From Candidatus Flexicrinis proximus (lineage in GTDB: Bacteria > Chloroflexota > Anaerolineae > Aggregatilineales > Phototrophicaceae): a stretch of 64,000 nucleotides of DNA. Location: assembly GCA_016712885.1 (NCBI GenBank), contig JADJQF010000016.1, forward strand, positions 186,001 to 250,000, read 5' to 3'. Under the pieces are notes generated by a model. It was not told the origin of the DNA, ran no database searches, and saw nothing but the letters and a program-made list of their open reading frames with translations. Of the stretch, positions 33,312 to 41,078 are shown in pieces (positions within the stretch are counted from its first letter, which is position 1; each line of letters begins with the position of its first letter). A program made the position numbers and the translations under genes.

Positions 33312-33914
33312 TTAGGCCCGCTCGACTAGCAGCCACGACCAAGCGCGCCAGGTGACCACCGCGCTGAAGGTGGTGCTGATGGCAACCACCGTCGCATACG
33401 CCAGCAGGAGTTCCGGCTCCATATTCGGCGAGAGCAGCCGCATCAGCGCAGCCGTCCAGACGCCCAGCGCGGCCAGATAATAAGTGCGGTGGTACGGAGG
33501 CTGCCGGTTAAGGGCCGCCATCCGGCGCGTATAGCGCCCGACCATCAGGAACGCAAAGCCGAGCCCAATATCGCCGAGTACGCCGCCAACCAGCAGAAAC
33601 GGCGGCGATACCGACGCGACGATGTCGTGCGGGCGCAGCATCAGGATCGAGAGGCGAACGGTTAAGATCAGCAGAATGCCGCCGCTGAAGGCCTGGATCG
33701 CATCGGCCAGCGTGTCGCTTGGCATACCCACCGCCGCTTCACGGACGTGGGCCGCGGCATAGGCCAGGATCGGCACCGCAAACAGACGCCAATGCGTATT
33801 CGCGCCGCTGAATCGCTCGTAGAACCGGGCAATCAGCAGCAGCACCGCCAGCGTGAACGCCAGCGGAAACCACGCAAAAATCGTCAGCGCCTGATACAGG
33901 CTGAGTTGTGCCAC
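33312..33914 (-). CDS. Six-helix membrane protein of unknown function
   Basis: 200 residues with about six membrane segments (first LTIFAWFPLAFTLAVLLLIA, last LLLAYATVVAISTTFSAVV). No family was recognised; there are no charged catalytic motifs inside the membrane. The ATG is 3 bases from the secA stop codon, so it is probably co-transcribed with secA. Confidence 0.75.
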   Translation of the reverse strand: MAQLSLYQALTIFAWFPLAFTLAVLLLIARFYERFSGANTHWRLFAVPILAYAAAHVREAAVGMPSDTLADAIQAFSGGILLILTVRLSILMLRPHDIVASVSPPFLLVGGVLGDIGLGFAFLMVGRYTRRMAALNRQPPYHRTYYLAALGVWTAALMRLLSPNMEPELLLAYATVVAISTTFSAVVTWRAWSWLLVERA

Positions 33915-33917
33915 GCT

Positions 33918-36737
33918 TTAACTGCGCCCGTCTGAAACCCGATCCTGTTTCATGTGACACTTCTTGTACTTCTGACCGCTTCCGCACCAGCATGGATCAT
34001 TGGGGCCGGGGCGCTTGATGGCACGGACAGGCTGCGCCACGCGGTCGGCGGCGTTGGCCCCGCCGCTTGCATTCGCGGTCTGCGCCGGGGACTGCGCTGA
34101 AAGAATTGGCGCCGCGGCGCGTCCGAGCGTCATCGGACGGCGTGGCTGGGCGGCCTGTTGTGTGACCTGTGCACGGAAGATGCTGGTGAGCGCCTGAGTC
34201 CGTACGCGCGCCTGCATGTCGTCGAACATATCGAACGACTGCCGCTTGTACTCGACCAGGGGGTCGCGCTGGGCAATCGACACGAGGCCGATCCCTTCGC
34301 GCAGCACGTCGAGGTCGGTCAGGTGCCGCTGCCACTGGCCGTCAATCGCCATTAGCAGCACGCGCTTCTCGATCAACTGCATCAGTGGACCAAGCTCCTT
34401 GGTTTTCCGGTCGTAGGCTTCCTCGCCCGCATCCGTCAGCAGCTTCTTGAGCGTCTCGCGGTCATCCCCGCATTGATCGAGCACATCGTCGGTGATGTCT
34501 TCCGGCACCGGGAAGATCGTGAACAGCTGCCGGTGGAGCATCGTCGCATCCATCTCGCTGTCCGAAGCAAGATAGGCGTCGAGCTGCTCGTCGATCGCCT
34601 CTTCCAGCATGGTAATGAAATCTTCGCGCAGGCTTTCAGTCGCGGTCAGCACGTCGCGGCGGCGTGAATACGTCAGGTCACGCTGGCGGTTGACCACATC
34701 GTCATATTCCTTGACGCGCTTGCGGGTGTCGAAGTGGTAGCCCTCGACGCGCACCTGCGCCTGCTGGATCATGCGCGAAATGAGCGGGTGTTCGATCGGC
34801 TCATCCGCCGGGAGCTTGGCCCAGTTCATCACACCGCGCATCCGTTCGCCGCCGAAACGCTTGACGAGATCGTCGTCGAGGCTGAGGAAGAAGCGCGATT
34901 CGCCCGGATCGCCCTGACGGCCAGAGCGGCCGCGCAGCTGATTGTCGATGCGCCGCGCTTCGTGGCGCTCGGTGCCAAGCACGAACAGGCCGCCGGCTTC
35001 GATCACCTTTGTCCGTTCAGCCGACGTGATGGCCTTGGCTTCGCTCAGCGCGGTCTTCCAGTCTTCCGGCGAAACCTGGGTAACGTCGATCCCCTTGTCG
35101 CTCAACATCTTGCGGGCCAGCCCGTCCGGGTTGCCGCCCAGCAGGATGTCGACACCACGGCCAGCCATGTTGGTTGCGATGGTGACTGTGCCGGCGCGGC
35201 CCGCCTGGGCGATAATGCCTGCCTCGCGTTCATGCTGCTTGGCATTCAGCACCTGTACGGGGATTTTCGTGCGCTTGAGATGTTCGGCCAGGCGCTCGCT
35301 AGTCTCGATGGCGACCGTGCCGACCAGGATCGGCTGGCCGACTTCGTGCCGCGCTTTGATCTCCGCGGTAATCGCGTCGAACTTAGCTGTCTCGCTGACG
35401 AAGATCTGATCCTGCTGGTCGGCGCGGCTGACGGGCAGGTTGGTCGGGATGCTGACAACATCCAGGTTATAAATCTTGTAGAACTCTTCCGACTCGGTCA
35501 TCGCCGTGCCGGTCATCCCAGCCAGCTTCTTATACATCAGGAAGAAGTTCTGGAAGGTGATCGTCGCCAGCGTGAGGTTTTCGCGGCGAACCTCGACGCC
35601 TTCTTTGGCTTCGATGGCCTGGTGCAGACCTTCGCTGAAGCGCCGGCCATACATCAGGCGGCCGGTGAACTCATCGACGATGATGATCTGGTCGTCCTGT
35701 ACGACATACTCTTTGTCGCGGATATACAGCGAGTGGGCGCGCAGGCAGTTGTCCAGATACGGGATCATGTCCGAGTGGTCGGGATGGTACAGCTCGTCGA
35801 TGTCCAGCATCTTCTCGATCTTATCGACACCGGCTTCGGTCAGGAAAGCGACCCGGTCTTTAGCGTCGACCACATAGTCGCCATCCGGCGCCTCGTCATA
35901 GACCGACTGTTCGCTGCTCTTCTTCAGGCGGCGCACCAGTTCGGCGAACTTGCGGTACAGATCAGACGGCTGTTCGGCCGGGCCGGAAATGATCAGCGGC
36001 GTACGCGCCTCGTCGATCAGGATGTTGTCCACTTCATCGACGATGGCGAAATTCAGGCCGCGCGCCTGCACGAGCTGGTTTTCTTCCCACACCATGTTGT
36101 CGCGCAGGTAATCGAAGCCGTATTCGTTGTTGGTGCCGTAGGTGATATCGGCTGCGTAGGCCTCCGAGCGCTTCACCGGCCGCAGGTTCTGATAGCGCGC
36201 GTCGTTGCTGGCAAACTGCGGGTCATACAGGAACGAGGCCATCGCCGGGTCATTGCCCATGTTCTGGATGACCGCGACGCTCAGGCCGAGGAAAACGTAA
36301 ATCGGCCCCATCATCTGGACGCCGACCTTGCTTAGATAATCGTTCGGCGTGACCAGATGCACGCCTTTCCCCGACAGCGCGTTCAGATAAATGGGCAGGG
36401 TGGCGACCAGCGTCTTGCCTTCGCCCGTCTTCATTTCCGCGATCTTGCCTTCGTGGAGCACGATGCCGCCGATGATCTGGACATCGTAGTGACGCTGGCC
36501 GATCGTGCGTTTTGCGGCTTCGCGGACGGCGGCGAACGCCTCCGGCAGCAGATCGTCGAGCGGCTCTCCGTTCGCCACACGGGCCTTGAACTCGTCTGTT
36601 TTCGCGCGGAGTTGGGCGTCGGTCAGAGGGGTGAACTGCGATTCCAGCGCGTTGACCTTGTCAACTTTTTCCTTGTAGTACTTCAGCACACGCTCGGTAG
36701 GGCTACCGAACAGCAAATTGTTCAGTTTACGGAACAT
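33918..36737 (-). CDS. secA: Protein translocase ATPase SecA
   Basis: 939 residues, full length. It has Walker A in MKTGEGKTLVA, the DEVDNILIDEARTPLIISGP segment of NBD1, the preprotein cross-linking domain, NBD2 with ATNMAGRGVDILLGGNP and the helical scaffold. The C-terminus has a zinc-binding SEC-C motif, CWCGSGQKYKKCH, after a flexible linker. SecA drives preproteins through SecYEG. It is preceded by an extended -10 promoter and followed by a small membrane protein gene. Confidence 0.98.
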   Translation of the reverse strand: MFRKLNNLLFGSPTERVLKYYKEKVDKVNALESQFTPLTDAQLRAKTDEFKARVANGEPLDDLLPEAFAAVREAAKRTIGQRHYDVQIIGGIVLHEGKIAEMKTGEGKTLVATLPIYLNALSGKGVHLVTPNDYLSKVGVQMMGPIYVFLGLSVAVIQNMGNDPAMASFLYDPQFASNDARYQNLRPVKRSEAYAADITYGTNNEYGFDYLRDNMVWEENQLVQARGLNFAIVDEVDNILIDEARTPLIISGPAEQPSDLYRKFAELVRRLKKSSEQSVYDEAPDGDYVVDAKDRVAFLTEAGVDKIEKMLDIDELYHPDHSDMIPYLDNCLRAHSLYIRDKEYVVQDDQIIIVDEFTGRLMYGRRFSEGLHQAIEAKEGVEVRRENLTLATITFQNFFLMYKKLAGMTGTAMTESEEFYKIYNLDVVSIPTNLPVSRADQQDQIFVSETAKFDAITAEIKARHEVGQPILVGTVAIETSERLAEHLKRTKIPVQVLNAKQHEREAGIIAQAGRAGTVTIATNMAGRGVDILLGGNPDGLARKMLSDKGIDVTQVSPEDWKTALSEAKAITSAERTKVIEAGGLFVLGTERHEARRIDNQLRGRSGRQGDPGESRFFLSLDDDLVKRFGGERMRGVMNWAKLPADEPIEHPLISRMIQQAQVRVEGYHFDTRKRVKEYDDVVNRQRDLTYSRRRDVLTATESLREDFITMLEEAIDEQLDAYLASDSEMDATMLHRQLFTIFPVPEDITDDVLDQCGDDRETLKKLLTDAGEEAYDRKTKELGPLMQLIEKRVLLMAIDGQWQRHLTDLDVLREGIGLVSIAQRDPLVEYKRQSFDMFDDMQARVRTQALTSIFRAQVTQQAAQPRRPMTLGRAAAPILSAQSPAQTANASGGANAADRVAQPVRAIKRPGPNDPCWCGSGQKYKKCHMKQDRVSDGRS

Positions 36738-36779
36738 GCGTCCTTCTTCTGTCGTTGCGACGCTGGGATGAATTGGATC

Positions 36780-36788
36780 ATTATATCA
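36780..36788 (-). promoter_or_regulatory. Extended -10 promoter of secA
   Basis: Minus strand TGATATAAT is a consensus extended -10, giving a leader of about 36 bases. No good -35 lies at 16-18 bases upstream. Confidence 0.6.
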
Positions 36789-36980
36789 TAGGCGGCTGAG
36801 ACAGAATCTCAGGAAGCTGTAAGTGTTCTATATGCGTTGTGTTTGCGCCCGATACCGCCGCCCCACCGCAGATTCGTCCGCTGCGGGGCAGGCGTGACAT
36901 AATTCACGGGAAATCGGCGGCAAGCAGCGTTTGCGAAAAGGCCGCCGGCGACAGGAAACATTCAGAGAGGCAGGGAGATC

Positions 36981-37469
36981 GTGGCCCAAAATACGTCACG
37001 GGGTTGGCACTTTGCGAATTACGGCCTGCTTGGCTGGCTGGAAACGGCAATTAAATCGGTGGGGATCGCGCTCGGAATTGCGGCTTTTGCAGCCGCCTCG
37101 TCCGATTTGCCGCTGATCATCGGCGGAAACCCACGCTTAGGCGCGGTAATCCTGGCTGTGTTGATGATTCTGCTGTGTCTCGCGGCGATAGCCGCCCGCC
37201 TGCAGCTCAAAGACATCTTCGCCATGATTTATGCGGTCGCCAACCTGATCGGCCATCTCGCGCTGATCGTGGCGCTGCTGCGAGCGCCGACCCAGACGAC
37301 CCTGCCGATCCTGTTCGGGTTGGCGTATCTGGCGGGTGATGCAGTCAAACTGTACTGGCTGCGTGTCAGCGGCTACACCGAGGGCGGGATGGACGCCGCC
37401 GGGATGCGCCGTCTGGTGTACTCGGTACTTGGGATGTACGCGGCGTTTGTGATCGCGCTGGTGGTTTAG
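36981..37469 (+). CDS. Small four- or five-helix membrane protein of unknown function
   Basis: 162 residues with five hydrophobic segments, for example VGIALGIAAFAAASSDLP and LGAVILAVLMILLCLAAIAA. No family was recognised. The start is GTG at 36981 after AGGGAG. It stands alone, divergent from secA. Confidence 0.7.
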   Translation: MAQNTSRGWHFANYGLLGWLETAIKSVGIALGIAAFAAASSDLPLIIGGNPRLGAVILAVLMILLCLAAIAARLQLKDIFAMIYAVANLIGHLALIVALLRAPTQTTLPILFGLAYLAGDAVKLYWLRVSGYTEGGMDAAGMRRLVYSVLGMYAAFVIALVV

Positions 37470-37489
37470 CACCGCGGACCCGGCGCTGC

Positions 37490-37498
37490 TGTTATAGT
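37490..37498 (+). promoter_or_regulatory. Extended -10 promoter of the 103-residue protein gene
   Basis: TGTTATAGT, 33 bases before the ATG at 37532. No -35 consensus is present. Confidence 0.5.
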
Positions 37499-37531
37499 AA
37501 GGGACAGCGGGACTAGTGTTGGAGGCTCTGG

Positions 37532-37843
37532 ATGGATGACGCAAGCAGTCCGCTGGGCGACTCCCTGCTCTCAACCCTTGAGATGCTCTGGTGTACGTTC
37601 GACGGCGGCATCACACAGGACGAGTACTGGCCGCTGATCGCCGTCCTTGTCGAGGTTCTGCCGCGCCAGGCCGCCGCAAAAGTGATCAGTGTCGCCGATG
37701 CCAACTATGACTATTGGCGCGTTCTGGACGATGCGCTGGCGTTTACGCCGGACTTCATCCCGGATTGGGGCTGGGTCGACTGGATGCGTGACCGGCTTGC
37801 CCCTTGCGGCTATGAGGCGTGGCTTCGCGAAAACGGCGGCTAG
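37532..37843 (+). CDS. Small acidic Trp-rich protein of unknown function
   Basis: 103 residues, with five Trp and many Asp/Glu (DEYWPLIAVLVEVLPRQAAA, PDWGWVDWMRDRL). It is predicted helical and soluble. No family was recognised with confidence. GGAGG precedes the ATG at 37532, and a promoter is directly upstream. Confidence 0.65.
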   Translation: MDDASSPLGDSLLSTLEMLWCTFDGGITQDEYWPLIAVLVEVLPRQAAAKVISVADANYDYWRVLDDALAFTPDFIPDWGWVDWMRDRLAPCGYEAWLRENGG

Positions 37844-37845
37844 AG

Positions 37846-38025
37846 CGTGTTATGCACTTTCGATGGGGTTCCACCCCAAACCCCGGCAAGAGTTTGCACT
37901 CCTGCACCTCCCACAGCGATTTTGTGGCGTGAGCGCCACAAAATCGCTGATAAGGGGTCGAGGGGCGCAAGTCCCTCGCGGAGGTGTGGAGGCAGCGCCT
38001 CCACAAACTAGTTCATAACAGCCTC
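37846..38025 (-). repeat. Structured repeat family A, complete copy
   Basis: TTATGCAC end, GGGGTTCCACCCC then AACCCC, GCAAGAGTTTGC, CCTGCACCTCCCA, a variable palindrome with 16-bp perfect arms CAGCGATTTTGTGGCG and CGCCACAAAATCGCTG (37914-37949), GAGGGGCGCAAGTCCCTC, TGGAGGCAGCGCCTCCA, then GTTCATAAC. It begins 3 bases after the stop of a plus-strand gene and is in the less common orientation. Confidence 0.9.
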
Positions 38026-38161
38026 TAGATTCCGAGGCGTGGAGATGCATGCCGCGGGTTTCGAACTTCTCCAGAGGTTCGCGCTGTCCGCGCCATTTAG
38101 TATTTACCTGAGCCTCGCTCACTTCCGGTCGCAATTGACCGCTGGTAGCAGGCCTATGCCA

Positions 38162-38170
38162 TGATACAAT
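38162..38170 (+). promoter_or_regulatory. Extended -10 promoter of rocD
   Basis: TGATACAAT, 38 bases before the GTG start. No clear -35. Confidence 0.55.
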
Positions 38171-38207
38171 TGCCAGAACCAACCACCTGCGAAGCAAAGG
38201 ATAAGCT

Positions 38208-39410
38208 GTGAACGCGCAAGAATACATCGCCTTGGAGGCGAAGTACGGGGCTAAGAATTACAAGCCGCTCGACGTGGTTCTGGAACGCGGCGAGGGGATC
38301 TGGGTTTGGGACGTCGAAGGCCGGCGTTATCTGGACTTCCTGAGCGCGTATTCGGCAGTGAACCAGGGACATGCGCATCCGAAAATCCTCAAGGCCATGA
38401 TCGACCAGGCTTCGAAGCTCCCGCTGACCAGCCGCGCCTTCCGTAACGACCAGTACCCGCTGCTAGCCAAAGAACTGTGCGAGCTGACCGGTTTCGAGAA
38501 GATGCTGCCGATGAACAGCGGCGCCGAAGCGGTTGAGACGGCCATCAAGGCCGCGCGCAAGTGGGGCTATAAGGTTAAGGGTGTGCCCGAGGGCCAGGCC
38601 GAGATCATCGTCTGCGAAGGGAACTTCGCCGGCCGTACGACAACCATCATCGGCTTCTCTGACGAGCCGCAGTACAAGGACGGTTTCGGGCCGTTCACGC
38701 CCGGCTTCAAGAACGTTAAGTTCGGCGACGCCGACGCGTTCGCCGCGGCCGTCACTCCGAACACTGTCGCCTTTTTCGTTGAGCCGATTCAGGGTGAAGG
38801 CGGCGTGATCGTCCCGCCCGACGGCTACCTCAAGCGCGTCCGTGACATCTGCACGGCCAATAACGTGCTGCTGGTGACGGACGAAGTCCAGTCCGGACTC
38901 GGGCGCACGGGCAAGCTGTTCGCGCAGGACCACGACGGCGTCCGCGCGGACATCATAACCATCGGCAAGGCACTGTCGGGCGGCTTCTATCCGGTCAGCG
39001 CGATGCTGGCCGACAAGAAGGTCATGGATGTGTTCAACCCCGGCGACCACGGCTCGACCTTCGGCGGTAACCCGCTGGCGGCCGCTGTCGCACGCGCCGC
39101 GCTGAAAGTCCTGACCGAGGAGCACCTGATCGAGAACGCCGCCGCAATGGGCGAGTATCTGATGGGCCGCCTTCGCCGCATCGAGTCGCACCATGTCAAG
39201 GAAGTTCGCGGCAAGGGCCTCCTGGTTGGCGTCGAGCTGTTCCCTGAGGCTGGCGGCGCGCGCCGCTTCTGCGAAGCGCTCAAGGACGAGGGCCTGCTGT
39301 GCAAGGAAACGCACGACAACGTTGTCCGTTTCGCCCCGCCGCTCACGATCAAGAAGGAAGATATCGACTGGGCGATGGAACGGATCGAAAAAGTCCTGAC
39401 GATGGAATAA
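38208..39410 (+). CDS. rocD: Ornithine aminotransferase
   Basis: 400 residues, PLP fold type I. YLDFLSAYSAVNQGHAHP and NSGAEAVETAIKAARKWGY are strongly typical of RocD. TDEVQSGLGRTGK has the PLP-binding Asp, and IITIGKALSGG carries the Schiff-base Lys254. It converts ornithine and 2-oxoglutarate to glutamate semialdehyde and glutamate in arginine/proline catabolism. The start is GTG at 38208 after AAAGGA. The gene is monocistronic, with its own promoter and terminator. Confidence 0.95.
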   Translation: MNAQEYIALEAKYGAKNYKPLDVVLERGEGIWVWDVEGRRYLDFLSAYSAVNQGHAHPKILKAMIDQASKLPLTSRAFRNDQYPLLAKELCELTGFEKMLPMNSGAEAVETAIKAARKWGYKVKGVPEGQAEIIVCEGNFAGRTTTIIGFSDEPQYKDGFGPFTPGFKNVKFGDADAFAAAVTPNTVAFFVEPIQGEGGVIVPPDGYLKRVRDICTANNVLLVTDEVQSGLGRTGKLFAQDHDGVRADIITIGKALSGGFYPVSAMLADKKVMDVFNPGDHGSTFGGNPLAAAVARAALKVLTEEHLIENAAAMGEYLMGRLRRIESHHVKEVRGKGLLVGVELFPEAGGARRFCEALKDEGLLCKETHDNVVRFAPPLTIKKEDIDWAMERIEKVLTME

Positions 39411-39456
39411 ACACGTGCGGCGAGCCTGATCGAACCACGCCGCGCGAATAAATCTA

Positions 39457-39487
39457 GCGCCCTCCAGATTGTTTGGGGGGCGTTTTC
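39457..39487 (+). terminator. Intrinsic terminator of rocD
   Basis: CGCCCTCC pairs with GGGGGGCG (one T-G pair) around AGATTGTTT, followed by TTTTCGTTT. It starts 47 bases after the stop codon. Confidence 0.8.
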
Positions 39488-39528
39488 GTTTGCGACATTC
39501 GACAGCGAAGGGGCAATCCACGAATCGG

Positions 39529-39942
39529 CTATGGCAAAATGAGCCCGAACACGCCGCCCATCACTGCGAACACAAATAGATCGTGTCCAGCGTTGACCAT
39601 TGTCAGAAGGCGCGGGCGCCGTTCAAAGCTGTCCTTAATCGCCGCGCTGATAGCCGTAACTACGCCGATCATCACGCCGAAAATGGCCCCCTGTAAAAGC
39701 GAGTCTATGCCGATCCATCCGGCGATGATTCCTGTCATTAGCGAGGCGGTCAGTGCTCCAATAACGGCGATGGCAATGCTTACCGGCGAAGAGTCGGCGT
39801 TGACCTGTTCTGCGGTCTTTCCGATTCCTTGCAGCCATTGTTTGTTGAACAGGAACGGCGTGTTGAACCACAATGCCCCGATCAAGACATTGGCGACTGC
39901 CGCGATGACAACGGCTGCGAGATTTAACGTGATGTCCGGCAT
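39529..39942 (-). CDS. DUF1761 family membrane protein
   Basis: 137 residues with four membrane segments. The NVLIGALWFNTPFLFNKQW segment and the later ASLMTGIIAGWIG match the DUF1761 pattern (N-x3-GALWF...P-FG-W). The role of the family is unknown. It is transcribed toward the rocD terminator. Confidence 0.8.
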   Translation of the reverse strand: MPDITLNLAAVVIAAVANVLIGALWFNTPFLFNKQWLQGIGKTAEQVNADSSPVSIAIAVIGALTASLMTGIIAGWIGIDSLLQGAIFGVMIGVVTAISAAIKDSFERRPRLLTMVNAGHDLFVFAVMGGVFGLILP

Positions 39943-40137
39943 TTTCTATCCCCCTTCGTTTTACGCGGACGATCCGCGTCTCTGTCAAAACGACGAACAA
40001 CCACATGCCGAATCGACAAACCTCTTCACAAGCCCGCCGCCTGCAAATGTCTTCCCGCTGATCAGCCAATTGCGTGCGCGTAAACGCCGCCTTTCTGTAC
40101 ACTAGAGTCAGGTTGTGTGACACGAAAGGGGCGACTC

Positions 40138-40854
40138 ATGGATCAGCTTCGCGGCATTAGAGGAACGAAAAGGGCGTTGGCCTTCCTCCTCCTGCTCGTA
40201 TTTGCAGGGATTGGCCGCGCGCAGGACGTCGAATGTCCGCTGGGCGGTTACATCGACGAGGCGACCGGCGCGTGTGCCTATGGCATCACCATCGACATTG
40301 CCTATCCGGACTGGCTCTCCGAGTCCGAGGCTGCATCAACGGCGGTTGGAACCGTGATCAACGAGATTCAGACCGGATTCCTTTCCAGCCTGAGCATGAT
40401 GGTCGGGCCGTATTTCAGCGGTGCGTACCTGGATATCAGCTATGAGGAATTCGAGCACGGTGCCGCGCTTCGCTCGATCGTGTTTACGATCTCAGATTAT
40501 ACGGGCGGCGCGCATGGCAATACGTACTTTGCGTCGGTGACGGTCGACACGATTGCAAATGAACCGCTGTCGCTGGCGGACGACATCTTCGTCCCGGGTG
40601 CGGACGTATTGGCCTTCCTGCAGCCGCTGGTCGTCGAGCAGCTGATGATCGCGCAGGGCGAGTATGCCGACCTCGATTGGATCAACAGCGGCACGGACGG
40701 GCTTGACGATTATCTGGCGTGGGCGATCAACGCGGGGACGCTGGAACTGTTCTTCCCGCCGTATCAGGTCGCCGCCTACGCGATGGGCAGCTTTCAGGTC
40801 AGCATCCCCGTCGATGATCTGGCGGCAGTCATCAACCCCATGCTTCTGCCTTAG
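40138..40854 (+). CDS. Secreted DUF3298-like protein (RsiV/PdaC type domain)
   Basis: 238 residues with a signal peptide (ALAFLLLLVFAGIGRAQ). FTISDYTGGAHGNTYFAS and, near the end, LELFFPPYQVAAYAMGSFQVSIP are typical of the DUF3298 domain found in anti-sigma factor RsiV and in deacetylase PdaC, where it binds lysozyme or sits on the cell surface. No enzymatic domain is attached. AAAGGGG precedes ATG 40138. A family A repeat starts directly after the stop. Confidence 0.8.
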   Translation: MDQLRGIRGTKRALAFLLLLVFAGIGRAQDVECPLGGYIDEATGACAYGITIDIAYPDWLSESEAASTAVGTVINEIQTGFLSSLSMMVGPYFSGAYLDISYEEFEHGAALRSIVFTISDYTGGAHGNTYFASVTVDTIANEPLSLADDIFVPGADVLAFLQPLVVEQLMIAQGEYADLDWINSGTDGLDDYLAWAINAGTLELFFPPYQVAAYAMGSFQVSIPVDDLAAVINPMLLP

Positions 40855-41017
40855 TGCTTTGTGGAGGCGGCGCCGCCACGCCTCCACGAGGGACTTGCGC
40901 CCCTCGACCCCTCATCAGCGAAATGAACGGGCCGGCCTGTTCATTCGTTATGGGCGGTGCAGGAGTGCAAACGCCGCCACCGGGGCCAGGGGTGGAACCC
41001 CTGGAAAGTGCATAACA
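40855..41017 (+). repeat. Structured repeat family A, complete copy
   Basis: TGGAGGCGGCGCCGCCACGC then CTCCA (an expanded first stem), GAGGGACTTGCGCCCCTC, a variable palindrome (AATGAACGGGCC / GGCCTGTTCATT), GGTGCAGGAGTGCAAACG, CCAGGGGTGGAACCCCTGG and GTGCATAACAT. It starts at the stop codon of the DUF3298 gene, in the common orientation. Confidence 0.9.
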
Positions 41018-41061
41018 TGTGCCAGACTTCAGCAGGCCGTTTCCGTGCTTTCGTGCGTGCA

Positions 41062-41070
41062 TGGTATACT
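41062..41070 (+). promoter_or_regulatory. Extended -10 promoter giving a nearly leaderless mRNA
   Basis: TGGTATACT ends 8 bases before the ATG at 41079, so transcription should begin at or next to the start codon. No Shine-Dalgarno sequence is present. Confidence 0.5.
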
Positions 41071-41078
41071 GGGTTCCC

